The notes beneath the pieces were generated by a model. It saw nothing but the letters and a program-made list of their open reading frames with translations, had not been told where the DNA came from and ran no database searches. The translations under genes and the position numbers were made by a program. Below are positions 46,290-57,446 of a DNA stretch of 64,000 nt, in pieces. The DNA comes from Batkoa obscura (taxonomy: Eukaryota > Entomophthoromycota > Entomophthoromycetes > Entomophthorales > Batkoaceae): the NCBI GenBank assembly GCA_030770535.1, contig JASVEC010000053.1, forward strand, positions 124,001-188,000. Reading direction: 5' to 3'. How positions within the stretch are numbered: the stretch's first letter is position 1; every line of letters starts with the position of its first letter.

Positions 46290-49286
46290 ATTAATATCCA
46301 ATTTTTTAATTTTATAATAAAATTGGTCAAAACTATTTACCATCTTCTAAAATAGAACCTTCTATTATTTAGTTACAAATCTACTAAAATTTAAAAATAC
46401 CAAAAAAGTGTTTTTAGACTCTTGAATAAAAAGCTAATTTTTTTTAGAAATTTTGAAAGGGGAGACTGACTGACTACTCATCCACTGTGTAGCCTATTGT
46501 TTAGAGGTGAAAATAAGAGATAAATCAATACATTCAGCTTCAACGAGATAAACAAAGAGAGAGTGAATATAGGAAAGACGAAGGATTAAGTTCTTTTATG
46601 TCAATTTTTGAGAGAGTAAGATGAAAACTATCCCGCCTTTATGCTCCAATTTATACGTTTGCCCATATATGTAACAAAGAAACAGCAGGAGAATAGGTTA
46701 ATAAAGAACTATTAGCAGGAATTCTAAAATAACAAAAAACTATAACCCAAGGGTTAGTCATAATAATGAAGAGTTACTGATAAGAGAGGAAAGAGAAGAA
46801 AGAGTAAAAAGGGACCCTTAATTGAGAAGAAAAGGAGGGAAGCGAATTGTTTTACCTTTGAAAAGGTCTGTTCTTTTACTGCCTATTATATAATAGCTTA
46901 TGCAAGTTTTGTAATTATATTTTGTACTATTTTTATACCCTTATTAACTATATATTTGTATCAAATTCAAATAAATATCCTTATTTTACATAGGAGATGA
47001 GTAATTTAATTCCACTTATGGTTTTAAGTAAAATTCTGAATTCACAGACTCTATTACAAGATATATCATTAAATGTAATTATGTCGGTATAGCTGTATGC
47101 AAGTTATTGCTTTGAAAAAGCTTTTAGAAATTAATAATGTCTTATCATAACTATTCTAAAAAAAGAAGAGTTAAAAAGTATTAAGGTAGTAAAAATAGGA
47201 GCTTTATTATCAAATATAGGAAAAAGAATTGTATAGTAATAAAAAAGATACATACTTTATTTTATTTTTGAAAAAACAAGTAGCACTGAATAAAGTTATT
47301 CAAAGCATTGAGCCTAATATAGGTTCCATTAAAATACGTAGTAATATATTTAAAAACGATTTTTACTATAAATATAAATATTAAGATTTGATTAGTTACA
47401 AAACTAGAACAATTGAAATGTGTAAAAAAAAGAGTATTCTAATATCAAACTCGTATTAAGATTTATTAAACTTATCAGTCATTTGTAAATAAATATAACA
47501 ACCCAATGCTTGGCAAAAAGATTGTCAATTCTCAGAAAATTAATACTAATTTGTTCTATATTTAATGAAAAAGTTATAGTTGGATTAGTTTAAAAGCTCG
47601 GTTCAAATTTTGTACATTTTAATTTTTAATGGAAATTACAAATTAAACACCAAGCCCCTATAAAAATATTGTCCTTGCTTTTGCTTAGTTTAAAATTACT
47701 GATATTGTAACAATTTTAATCTAGTATTTGACTAGTACTTTTCAAAATTTTATGCTATATAAGATAAAAAAATAATCGATTTTTTCAAAAATTTTACCAG
47801 ACTTTTAAGCTTTATTTATTTCATAAAGTAATACTGTTAAGTTAATTTCTCTATTTTATTATTAACTAACTTTAGAAATACTGAAATCCTTTTAGTTTTG
47901 AGCATCATCATCAATATTTTGATACTTTATTTTTATTAATCAGAATGGTATAAAATCATTTTCTATCTTATAAATTAAATTGTATTATTTTATTTCAAAT
48001 AACACTGATATAATTTAAACATCACTTTATTTTTACGTTGATACATTAATGTTTGATTTATACAGATTAACAAATTACCAATGTACTAATAACACATAAC
48101 TTCCGCTATTTGGAGCATTTAGTATTTTACATAAAATATATTTAAATAACATTTGGGGATGTGTTTTTTGTTTAAGAACTTTACTAACAATCTTTCGGTT
48201 CAAATAGCGCTTAAAAAATGGAGAAAGTAATGAAACCAAAAAACCATCCCTATTTGTAAAACTAATTTACTACATGTTTTTAAAATTTGAACCGAGTAAA
48301 GCTTTAAGGGGCAAGCTAAGTCAACACTTTATTTAAAAAAACCAAGTATAGTTTTTTAAAATAACTATATGCACCCAAAATATATTGGTATTGATTAAAA
48401 AATGACAGGGAATCCTTTTTAAAGAGCTTCCATACCTCCAGCTTTATCCCAAACCCTTTCATAAACGTATACCAAGTATCAGGCGTTAAACCGGGGGAGA
48501 GTGAATCCTTTTATTGATTCCGATCTGAAATATAGTAACAAACATTCTATTTACACTTTATCTCTTATGTTTTCTTTTGAACTTTCATTGTATTAAATAA
48601 TCTAACTTTATATGAGTGGGTAATTAAAAAATATTTATTTAACAAAAAATCAGCAGTTTCTCATGCTTCCCTTTATCATAAGCTTTCATTTCATCGTTAA
48701 GATGTGTTTACCCCGTATGAATTAAGTTAAATTAATCTTGAGTAGTTAAACCATTGGTCCTACAGCTTCTTACTCCCATTATCACTCTTAGATAGCGCTT
48801 TATGAAATGAAACCCAGATTTATGGAATTTAATCTATTTGGATCTGAAACTGGCCGGTTAGAATTAGAGTAGTTTCTCCAATTCATATATTTCTCCCCTT
48901 TACCTCTCTAATCTCCCTTGCTGCTTATTATTCTATTACCAGTCAATTTAAAATTTATATATCCTTTACTTTGAGTAACAAGCCATTTGAGGGAGTTTTA
49001 AGATTTTAAAAAATAGTTGCTAATTTTGAATGGATTTAAAACTAACTAGTGAGATTATTTTTTTGATCAATGAATTGTAAAATTGGCTTTAGAATTATGT
49101 TATTATTTGTAGAAGCTAAAATACCATATTAAGAAATGTAAAAATGATACTTGAAGTGGTCATAAATGAAAATGTATCATTATATATTAAAAATAACAAA
49201 ATTTGTAATAGTGAGACCATAAAAAAAGAGTACAAAAACATGGATACCTTTCTATCTGAAATCATAATAGAATCAAAGTATTAAAG
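46290..49286. other. Gene-poor stretch with two compositional islands
   Basis: About 3 kb without a supportable gene. A purine-rich, GC-richer island lies at about 46450-46860 and a second GC-richer island at about 48400-48970. Both read as short broken protein-like patches (for example RVSHNNEELLIREEREERVK on plus; RPVSDPNRLNSINLGF on minus). A MITE-A copy is at 48153. Confidence 0.45.
48153..48254 (+). mobile_element. MITE-A copy
   Basis: Starts TTGGGGATGTG and ends CCATCCCTATTT. Slightly eroded ends; core AGCGCT intact. Confidence 0.82.
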
Positions 49287-49553
49287 ATGTCATCTCAGCC
49301 ATCAAAAATGGACGGAAATATGAATTTCACTATCGCATACGTTAAAGAAAATGTAGACTCTGCTGCTAATCACCCTGCTCAAGCAAAGGGCACTGCTCAA
49401 AAAGTTGAAGGCGATGGTGAATATCAAGCTGCTAAATCAAAGGGTTGTGCTAAAGGCGCCAAAGATGGTGTTACTGGGAGTATTAAATACATTGTTGATT
49501 TCTTCAATAGTAATCGTCAAACTCAAGCTGAAGGTAAAGCTTTGGAGTTATAA
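49287..49553 (+). CDS. Shortened CsbD-like protein, probably decaying
   Basis: An 88-residue relative of the five-repeat protein at 3143-3946. It opens with PSKMDGNMNFTIAYVKENV, has a damaged first repeat (the GHALGN part is lost) and ends with QTQAEGKALEL. A TAA then interrupts a frame that continues GDVKRKANA, matching the KLEGDLKKE of the longer protein. So the stop looks like a recent nonsense change at the C-terminus, removing about ten conserved residues. It may still make a short protein. Its 3' end converges with the 5'-nucleotidase gene. Confidence 0.6.
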   Translation: MSSQPSKMDGNMNFTIAYVKENVDSAANHPAQAKGTAQKVEGDGEYQAAKSKGCAKGAKDGVTGSIKYIVDFFNSNRQTQAEGKALEL

Positions 49554-49744
49554 GGTGATGTCAAGAGAAAAGCTAATGCTTGGGTATTTACTATTCGAAT
49601 AAATCTATACTTTATAGAAAAGATTCAAAATTTTTAATATTGTAGCAAAATTTGCAATAATTTAACTAATACAAAGATAATTCATTACAAATACCAACAT
49701 AAAAAACTCAAAAAAGCAATATTAATTTTTAATAGTTATACCAT

Positions 49745-51955
49745 TTAATAGTTTTTACTACGACATTTATGACGAATACTGGTAGAAGTAACACTAGTAA
49801 CTGGGATAAGGGTATATGTACCAGTTTGTACTGATGAGCCACTGGTAACTGGTAGAAGAGTGTAAGTACCACTAGGAACGCTATAACTTGTAGATGTGGA
49901 TAATTGAGTATCAGTTACTGGGTAAGATCCGGTTTGAGTGTATGAGTTAGTGGAAGAATTGGCTAAACTAGAAGATGTAGTAGAAGGTGTAGTATATGAT
50001 TGGGTATAAGTAGTAGAGCTAGGTTCAGTTACTGAATAAGTTCCAGTCTCAATAGTGGTGTTATAAGTACCTGAAGAAGTAGATTTAGTGCTAGTAGAGC
50101 AAGAAGTAGATGTTGAGCTGATAGGAGTGGTTACTGAATAAGTTGAGGTTTTAGAAGTAGTGGAACAAGGGATGGTAGATGTACCAGTGTATGATTCGGT
50201 ACCAGAGGTAGATGTGATTGTAGATGTTTCAGATCCAAATGTAGTAGTGGTGCTCGAAGTTTCAGATCCGGAAGTGGAAGTTTCTGATTGAGTAGAAGTT
50301 ATGGCTGAAGTAGTAGAAGTTTCCTCTTCTTTCTTAACAATTTTAATTCTACCGTCAGTATAAGGAGATACAGGGGTGTACTTTTTAATATAATCACTAA
50401 CAATAACATCAATAGCATCAAGAGGAGCAAAATCAGTGACAGGTGGAGCAATAAAGTTATCACCACCAGTAGCAACAAAATCTAAAGTTGTACAGGTATA
50501 TACTTTTTCTAAGTCTAATTTAACATAGGTTGCTGTCTTTGTTTTACGATTCAATATATCAACAGAAACTAAGCGAGATTGTTCTGGTGCAGTTGGATCA
50601 TAGGTAAATCTCATACCACCAATTTGAATAAATGAACTTACAGGACGATTGTTTACTTTGTTTACCTTAGATACAATAGCTTCTAACATATCCCATAATT
50701 GTTGACCTGTTAATTTTATATCAACAATAGCATTACCAAATGGAAATACGGTTAAAACATCGGATACTTTAATATCACCTTTAGTAATACCAGCACGAAT
50801 AACACCAGCATTAAGAAAGGATACATCTGAGTTTGGTCTTTTTTCTAAAATAATATCGGAAACAAAAGAACCAAGAGAACATTCTTTTGTTTGGCAACTA
50901 GCTTGCTCAAAATCATCAGCTGCGATACCAAGCACTGTTTTACCAAAAGCATCAAATGGTTCTCTCCATTCTTGAGCTTGTTTATTAGCTTCTTCATTCA
51001 ATGGGACCAATGAGTTTAATTCAATTGGGAAGCCATCGATTTTGCTTAAGTAACCATCTTCATTAAACTTAATATCAACATGTCCTAAGAATCGACTCCA
51101 GCAGTAAGCTTGAACAATATAAGTATCTTTTCCATCTAAATTCTTAACGGAAGTTGGATATAGACCCATTGAATTTGGAGCATTTGTTACATTATTTAAT
51201 GGAGAAGCAAGATAAGAATGAGAATGACCACCAACAATGAGTGATAAGCCTTTAGTTTTTGATGCTAATTCTTGATCTTCTTTATAACCATTATGAGAGA
51301 CAGCAATCACTCTTTTATAACCCATTTTTTTAACTTCATCAATAGTTTCTTGTAAAGTAATAATAGGATCAGATACTTTGAGTAATTTTCCAATACTAGA
51401 GATAGATGGAGCAGTATAAGTGATATAGCCAACAACAGCTAGATTGTATTTTGGGAACAATTGATATTTTTTAATTAAGCTTGAAAGTTGAGGATGTTGA
51501 GAGGCATCAATATTGGAGGATACTAATGGGAATGTAAAATTTTGAGCTACTCTAGCTAAATTATCTGGTCCATTATCAAACTCGTGGTTACCAATAGTCA
51601 TAACATCATATTTTAAATAGTTCATAGCCCTTGCTGTAATATCTCCTTTATAATAAGTATAGTACATAGTACCTTGGAATTCATCCCCACCATCTAATAA
51701 TAAATTGTTAGGGTGTTTTTCACGTAATTGATCAATGGCTGTTTTTAATCTTGCTAAACCACCATAACATTGTTTGTTTTCAATCTGCGCCTTAGTACAA
51801 TCCGTTCCATACTTATTACTTTGGTCGTATCTTGAATGGACATCATTTGTATGTAGAATAGTCAAATCATAGTCTGAGTCTTCCCTTCTTATTATACTAC
51901 CCTCAGTGCAAAAGGTTAAGAGCAGTAAAACCAAATTACTACTTTTGAACAACAT
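49745..51955 (-). CDS. Secreted 5'-nucleotidase-family enzyme with Ser/Thr-rich tail
   Basis: 736 residues. An N-terminal hydrophobic segment (NLVLLLLTFC, about 7-16) looks like a signal peptide. The calcineurin-like phosphoesterase domain has the family metal ligands: D38 and H40 (LHTNDVH), D91 (DGGDEFQG), N123/H124 (IGNHEFDNG), H221 (AVSHNGY), and H244 and H246 (VGGHSH). The 5'-nucleotidase C-terminal domain follows (NAGVIRAGITKGDI, GQQLWDMLE, VATGGDNF; about 345-540). The last 190 residues are a Ser/Thr-rich stalk with imperfect TGTYxxxPVT units, likely heavily O-glycosylated. No hydrophobic GPI-type end is seen; it ends RHKCRSKNY. The family hydrolyses nucleotides outside the cell to nucleoside and phosphate. 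Single exon. Confidence 0.9.
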   Translation of the reverse strand: MLFKSSNLVLLLLTFCTEGSIIRREDSDYDLTILHTNDVHSRYDQSNKYGTDCTKAQIENKQCYGGLARLKTAIDQLREKHPNNLLLDGGDEFQGTMYYTYYKGDITARAMNYLKYDVMTIGNHEFDNGPDNLARVAQNFTFPLVSSNIDASQHPQLSSLIKKYQLFPKYNLAVVGYITYTAPSISSIGKLLKVSDPIITLQETIDEVKKMGYKRVIAVSHNGYKEDQELASKTKGLSLIVGGHSHSYLASPLNNVTNAPNSMGLYPTSVKNLDGKDTYIVQAYCWSRFLGHVDIKFNEDGYLSKIDGFPIELNSLVPLNEEANKQAQEWREPFDAFGKTVLGIAADDFEQASCQTKECSLGSFVSDIILEKRPNSDVSFLNAGVIRAGITKGDIKVSDVLTVFPFGNAIVDIKLTGQQLWDMLEAIVSKVNKVNNRPVSSFIQIGGMRFTYDPTAPEQSRLVSVDILNRKTKTATYVKLDLEKVYTCTTLDFVATGGDNFIAPPVTDFAPLDAIDVIVSDYIKKYTPVSPYTDGRIKIVKKEEETSTTSAITSTQSETSTSGSETSSTTTTFGSETSTITSTSGTESYTGTSTIPCSTTSKTSTYSVTTPISSTSTSCSTSTKSTSSGTYNTTIETGTYSVTEPSSTTYTQSYTTPSTTSSSLANSSTNSYTQTGSYPVTDTQLSTSTSYSVPSGTYTLLPVTSGSSVQTGTYTLIPVTSVTSTSIRHKCRSKNY

Positions 51956-52029
51956 CTATATATTTTAATAATTAATTAAAATCACGCTTTTCTTTATCAG
52001 AAGTTAAAGAAATGACAGCCTCTGCTATT

Positions 52030-52041
52030 CTATTTATACCA
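52030..52041 (-). promoter_or_regulatory. TATA-like box of 5'-nucleotidase gene
   Basis: The minus strand reads GGTATAAATAGA about 80 bp before the ATG at 51955. Confidence 0.45.
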
Positions 52042-52227
52042 TTTTTGTTCTCTAATTCTATTATTTAAAGTTACCAGCCTCGAATTAAGCTATAAATTTC
52101 TAATTGTAGTATTAATTTTCTGATATATTAAATTTAATTTGAAAGCTAAATTTAGATGTTTGATATTTCTTTATTGGATTACATATCTAATAGATCAAGT
52201 AATACTAAAAATTATTTGAAGTGCTTT

Positions 52228-52262
52228 GTTTTTATATTTTATATTTTATATTTTATATTTTA
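52228..52262. repeat. 7-bp tandem repeat
   Basis: TTTTATA repeated about five times. Confidence 0.8.
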
Positions 52263-52641
52263 TCTACTAGATAATATACGTAGTAATATGATAAACAGTT
52301 TTATTTTGACAAACTTATGATTTCTTTATTAAAAATAAAGATTATCTTATAATTCTATGTTAAAGATTACTTTATTATTTTGTAATTAGGTTTATTATTT
52401 ATTTGTATAAATTAATTTCAAATAGAGTACTTTTATCAATACGGCAGTATTGGTGGTAACATCACCCACAAAAACATGCATAAATAATTAAATCTTTTCT
52501 ATAACTTTGTTTAATTGGTTTACTTTGGATTACTCGAATATTAATTTTATTATAAAATTTCTCCACTTATAAATATTACTACTAAAAGTTATTTTATGAA
52601 TGTATAAATTAAAAAGTTTTTTAAAGTTCGGAGTTAAAATA

Positions 52642-52740
52642 TTGGGGGTGTTTTTTTGGTTTCACCACTTTTTTCATTTTTAAGCATTATTTGAGCGGAA
52701 AGATTGTCAGTAAAATTCTTTAAAAAAATATATCCTCATA
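52642..52740 (-). mobile_element. MITE-A copy
   Basis: Minus orientation. Starts TTGGGGGTG and ends TATATCCTCATA. The TATATCCTCATA end is like that of the outer MITE at 55523-55730. Confidence 0.82.
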
Positions 52741-53064
52741 TATTAATTCAAATTTGAATAATTTCCATCTTGTACAATGATTATATTGTTTATATCATGA
52801 TAGATAGAAGTATGAATTTTAGGAAGTAATCAATTATTATTTCATATTTTGAAAGACTGTTAGCTCGAATATTTTATTAATAAAAGAAACTAATCAATTA
52901 ATTAAACTAGGAGAGAGATAGTTCATAAAAGTAGCATGTTGTTTCTTTTCTTATTTCTAATCAGTTTTATTTTCATGTTAAAGTTAGTCATCCAGGTGAT
53001 TCCACACTCAAAAATAATGAAAGTGCAAAAGCACTTAAAGCTTTGGTTTTAAAGGATAACTTTA

Positions 53065-53164
53065 TATAGGGATGTATTTTTTTAAGAATTTTACTAACAA
53101 TCTTTCTGTTCAAATAGCGCTTAAAAGTAAAAAAAAGTGATGAAACCAAAAAAACATCCCCATA
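53065..53164 (+). mobile_element. MITE-A copy
   Basis: Starts TATAGGGATGTA and ends ACATCCCCATA. Slightly shorter left arm; core AGCGCT intact. Confidence 0.85.
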
Positions 53165-53207
53165 TATATTCTACGAATGTGATATAAGATTGTCAGGTAT
53201 AATGCTG

Positions 53208-53296
53208 ATAAGCTTCTTAATTAAGACTGATTTTTATAATAGATTTAATAAGCTTCTTAATTAAAACTGATTTTTATAATAGATTTAATAAGCTTA
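53208..53296. repeat. 40-bp tandem duplication
   Basis: A 40-bp unit starting ATAAGCTTCTTAATTAA and containing CTGATTTTTATAATAG occurs twice with one difference, followed by the first few bases of a third unit. Confidence 0.8.
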
Positions 53297-53571
53297 TAAG
53301 GGCTCATTGCTATTGGATGAAAATGCTATCCTTATAGTAAATTGAGTATAAGCTAAATAAAGCGCCTATGCTCTATACTTTCTTCTAAATTATTATAGAA
53401 TTGGCAATTTCGAGATACTTCAGCTAAGTATTTATTTATATTTCTCTTAAGAATTAAAATGAACATTATCAATTATAAATAAGTAAAAAAATAAAGTTCA
53501 ATATTAAAACCAGTAAACCAACTACGTAACACAAATAATAATACACAATTTTTGATAAACTAATTTTCTAA

Positions 53572-53725
53572 TACGGGGATGTTCAAATTAGTTTCATTTT
53601 TTTATCCAATTTTTAGATATTTTATATTTCATGTTCTAAAACTTTGCTTAACATTTTATAAAATAAATTCCTTATTAAAAAGCAAAAATATTCAACACAG
53701 TTTTAAATTATTTTATTATGTGAAA
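53572..53725 (-). mobile_element. Solo 3' end of the DNA transposon
   Basis: About 150 bp homologous to the 3' terminal region of the transposon (309-460 of copy 1): TACGGGGATGTTC, AAATTAGTTTCAT, TTTATCCAATTTT and CAACACAGTTTTAAATTATT. It is clearly diverged and stops where the rest of the element should begin, so it is an old fragment with no gene. Confidence 0.75.
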
Positions 53726-54779
53726 TCTGGTGCTCAGTAATTGAAGTCAAAAACAGTTATTGGCTGGTTGACTACACTATAAATTGAAAGGCCTTAGCTT
53801 ATGTGACTAAGATAGACTTGAATTATGAAGAGCAGCATGTAATAGGCTAGGGACTATGTAAGACAAATAGAATAGACAATACTAATGCAAAATCTATATA
53901 AATTACTACTAAGAAAACTTAGTGGCTTTATTAAATGTACGAGATATCAGGGAATAATCCAGTTAAAAAACCTCAAGTTATTGTGTTCTAAAATCTCTTT
54001 TATATTCCAACAAGTATAGATATCAAAACAGGAGGATAATATTCTTTGGAATTAAGTTAGAAATTCTTGCAGCAAACCAAAATAAGAGACAGGGATGTAT
54101 TTTTGTGTCTAACAATTTTTCCACTTAAACAGCGTTTAAAAGGTGGAAAGAGTAATGAAGCCAAAAAAACACCCCCAGACTTTGAGTCAATTGTGCTTGA
54201 ATTTGAGAACACAGTGACTTAAGGGATTATGTTATAATCAATCATAGAGCTGACAAAGCGATATTTTGCATTAGGTTATACTTTATTAAACATTTATCAT
54301 TTAAACCAGATACATATTATTTGAATACTCTTAAAACTTCTGATATAAGCATAATTGCTCCTTTGAATGTACATTGATCAATATTTGTTAAACTTGGAAA
54401 ATTAACATTTTTATTTAAAGAGAGTTTATAAACAATCTAGAATTCTGTTACTGTTACTAAAAATGCTACTAATTTTACCAAAATTTTAAATTCTTTTAAA
54501 TTTTAAATAAATAAAAAATTGAAACAAAAAGATCATATAAAAAAAATATAATTTTATTTTTTAATTATTTTTTATATAATATTTTTAATATAACAAAAGT
54601 TAAATAGTTCAATTCTTTTTAAAAGAATTTAAAATTTAAAAATAAACAGAATAAATATATCACATAATAACTAAAATAATTTTGTGTAAATTTCTAAATT
54701 TAAAAAAATAGTAGACAAATTGTAAAAATAAAAATCTAATTATGATCTTTTTATAACTTTTATCTTAAACAATCGACTA
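53726..54779. other. Intergenic, one MITE-A copy
   Basis: About 1 kb between the solo transposon end and transposon copy 3. Apart from a MITE-A copy at 54088-54178 I see nothing. The last 300 bp are extremely AT-rich. Confidence 0.45.
54088..54178 (+). mobile_element. MITE-A copy, slightly shortened
   Basis: Starts ACAGGGATGTA and ends ACACCCCCAGA. About 12 bp are missing left of the core. Confidence 0.75.
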
Positions 54780-55522
54780 TATGGGCCTGTCCTAATTGGT
54801 TTCAGAATTTACTTAGAAATTAATCCAAATTTAAAAATTTTAAATTTGTGTCAATATGACGGTTAAGTCTAAAAAGCCTAAAATTAAATCTCTCTACTTA
54901 AAACATTTTAATAGTTTCCTTTTCTTAAATAGCCAATTTTCCTAACTATATGTTTTATGTTAGTTCTGTCAGATATTTAATAGGTATATAATATATAACT
55001 ATATAACTATATAATTATATAATTATATAAATACAATTATTTGACTTTATTTTTTGTTGAAATAAAAATAAAAATAAAAACAAAATGCACTTTCATAGCT
55101 AAACTTCGAAATGGAATTTTTGAAAATTCCAATACAACAGGGAGGAGTACACAATATAAACATTGTAATTCGTTTACATCAATTTTAAGGGCACTTATAA
55201 CAACCCAAGGTTTATGGAATTTTATAATAAAACAAAACAAAGAAAAGATATATTATCAAAGTTTACTATCAATAATAATAAACTTAATCAAGTAATGTAT
55301 AAAATTAGTGCTTTGAGTGAAGCAGGAAACAAAAATCAACAAGTAGCGTTATTATCAACTATAGCTTCAGTATATTCTTTTGATGAATGTAAGAGTTTTG
55401 GGTTTAATATAAATAGAAATCAATATGATTATTCAAAAACAAGTAATAATAATAAAGTATCAACACTACAAACTACTATTAAAAATACAAAAAAATTAAA
55501 GACGAGCAAATTGAAACTATTA

Positions 55523-55730
55523 TACGAGAGTGTATTTTTGTATTTAAGAATTTGACTAACAACTTTTCCACTCAAATAGCGCTTGAAAGATGGAAAAAGT
55601 GATGAAGTCAAAAAAGATATGGGAGTGTTTTTTTTAACTTCATTATTTTTTCCATTTTTTAAGCACTATTTAAGCGGAAAATTTGTTAGTAAAATTCTTA
55701 AACACAAAAATACATCCCCATATCCTCATA
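55523..55730 (+). mobile_element. Outer MITE-A copy inserted in transposon copy 3
   Basis: Copy 2 has one TA at this point (GAAACTATCATACAATATTT). Here the left flank ends GAAACTATTA and the right flank resumes CAATATTTAC, with TA on both sides of the insert (55523-55524 and 55729-55730). The outer MITE starts CGAGAGTGTATTTTTG and ends ...AAAAAAGATATCCTCA, and is itself interrupted by another copy. Confidence 0.88.
55618..55722 (-). mobile_element. Inner MITE-A copy inserted in the outer MITE-A
   Basis: Minus orientation. Starts TATGGGAGTG and ends ACATCCCCATA. It sits in the GATATCC stretch near the right end of the outer MITE, with TA at 55618-55619 and 55721-55722. The outer element continues TCCTCATA immediately after, the same end as at 52740. 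Confidence 0.88.
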
Positions 55731-57446
55731 CAATATTTACTAAATGATTCAACTATTTCATCAAGATTTAATAAAAAAAATAATGATAGTAAATATTCAT
55801 CAGATAATATATATATATTAAATAAAAGTAGAAGAATGATATATAGTAAATATTTTAATGATCTAAAAGATAAAGCAGTAGCTAGGTCAACGTTCTTTAA
55901 ATATATACCAAGTAATTCAAAAATGCAGCAAGAAAAACGGATCTATGTAATATATGTGCTCAGTATACAGTTAGAAAAAAGTTATTTGAAAATAAAATAA
56001 ATACAACAATAAAAAACAAAGCAGAGATAGAAGGAATTTTCAACGAAGAAGAAAAATTATACAAATTGCATAAATTCTGTGTTGATACTCAAAAAAACAC
56101 ATTTAATGAAACTATTAAAAAATTAAATAACAAAAGTTGTATAATAGTTTTAGATTTTAAACAAAATATGGAAATAGGAACAAGACCAGATTCAATAAAT
56201 CTAGATCATTATAATAAACAAGCTATATCAGTATTAGGCTTTGGTGTATTATATTTGAAAGATGATAAAACAACAGGCAAAGTTTACTTTGATTATTTAT
56301 CTGAAATATTGAATCATGATTCAGCATATGCAGGAGATTGTTTAATCGATTTAATCTCTACAGAGCTTTTGTTTAAAAAGTTTACAAAAATTAATATATG
56401 GGCAGATACAGGAAATCATTTTAGATCCCAAGAGTTTCTACACTATATGTTTAAAGAAATTCATAAAATAAATAGTAGTTTGAATGTTAATCTTAATTTT
56501 TTTGCTGAGCATCATGGAAAAAGTATAGTTGATGGACATTTTGGAAATCTTTCAAAATGGAAAAGTAGTTTTGAAGCGTTAGGTGAAATAGAAGACATTA
56601 ATCAATTAATCTCAAGATTTGAGGCTTTTATTTGCGAGCATAATAAAATTAATAACTCGACTGTTAATAATGGGAAAATAGATATAATTTTTAAAAAGTA
56701 TAAAAGAAACAAAAATACAAAGAGAATAATAGAGATGTAGGGCATTAATAAGTATTTACACTTTATTAAGCATAACAACAAACTACATTGTTATCCAGTA
56801 TCCGATATATATATAAAAAGCGATATAGTTCCAATTAAAGTTATAGAGTCTATAGAAAACAGAAAAATTAAAAGATCGATCCCAGCTTACCTTACGAAGA
56901 TAACAGAGAATTTGAAAATTTCGATATTTACTAAGCAAGTAAGTAGTTTGTTGAATGATAGAAATAGATTGTTAAATGTTAAGATTACTTAAGTTATTAA
57001 TAGCTAAGTTAATAAATAGTCAAAGAACAAGTAACTGTAATAATATGTAAAAACTATTATTACTTGTACTATATAGCGATGGTTAATTATAGTTTTGGGG
57101 CTAACCACTCCCTCCCATGCAGCTGTTTGTTAACTTGGCAATATATCAATAATGTAATTATAACATTGAAATAGTTTACTTATTTGATAACAAATCTGCA
57201 ATATTGGCTATAAAGTGGTCAATAATAAATATTTCTCAATAAAGTTTTATAAGAATATGTATTTAAGATCTAGTAGAAATTCAACTAGATTACAGTATAA
57301 ACTATAATAGAATGATTTAGAACTGTGTCCGGGTACTTTTGTTTTAATAAAAGATTTGATTTTATAGAATTTCAAGCGAAGTTTTTAAAATACAAAATTT
57401 TTCAAAAACTGGATAAGATAATGAAACTAATTCAGACAACCCCATA

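Larger units (their letters stand above)
52042..53571. other. Intergenic with MITE-A copies and simple repeats
   Basis: About 1.5 kb without a gene. It contains a 7-bp tandem repeat, two MITE-A copies and a 40-bp tandem duplication. Confidence 0.5.
55084..56993 (+). pseudogene. Broken transposase gene of copy 3
   Basis: Homologous along its whole length to the 567-residue transposase. It is interrupted by a frameshift near codon 38 (a base lost around 55191), the nested MITE insertion at about codon 149, another frameshift near 55916 and a stop near 56738 (the codon before GINKYL). Readable stretches are 55214-55555, 55683-56000 and 56066-56740; the last retains the LDFKQN, WADTGNHF and EHHGKSIVDG blocks. 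No functional enzyme is expected. Confidence 0.88.
54780..57446 (+). mobile_element. TIR DNA transposon, copy 3, broken and carrying nested MITEs
   Basis: About 2.67 kb, longer than the other copies because two MITE-A copies (55523-55730) sit inside the transposase gene. The left end is TATGGGCCTGTCC and the right end the complement of TATGGGGTTGTC. Subterminal regions match copies 1 and 2 with more differences (for example ATAGTTTCCTTTTC), so this copy is older. Without the MITEs it would be of standard length. Confidence 0.9.

Noticed and set aside
14182-49286. Centromere
   Set aside because: CENP-B-type genes, hairpin repeats and low gene density invite the idea, but no tandem satellite or other centromere hallmark is visible, and CENP-B homologues are not encoded at centromeres as a rule.
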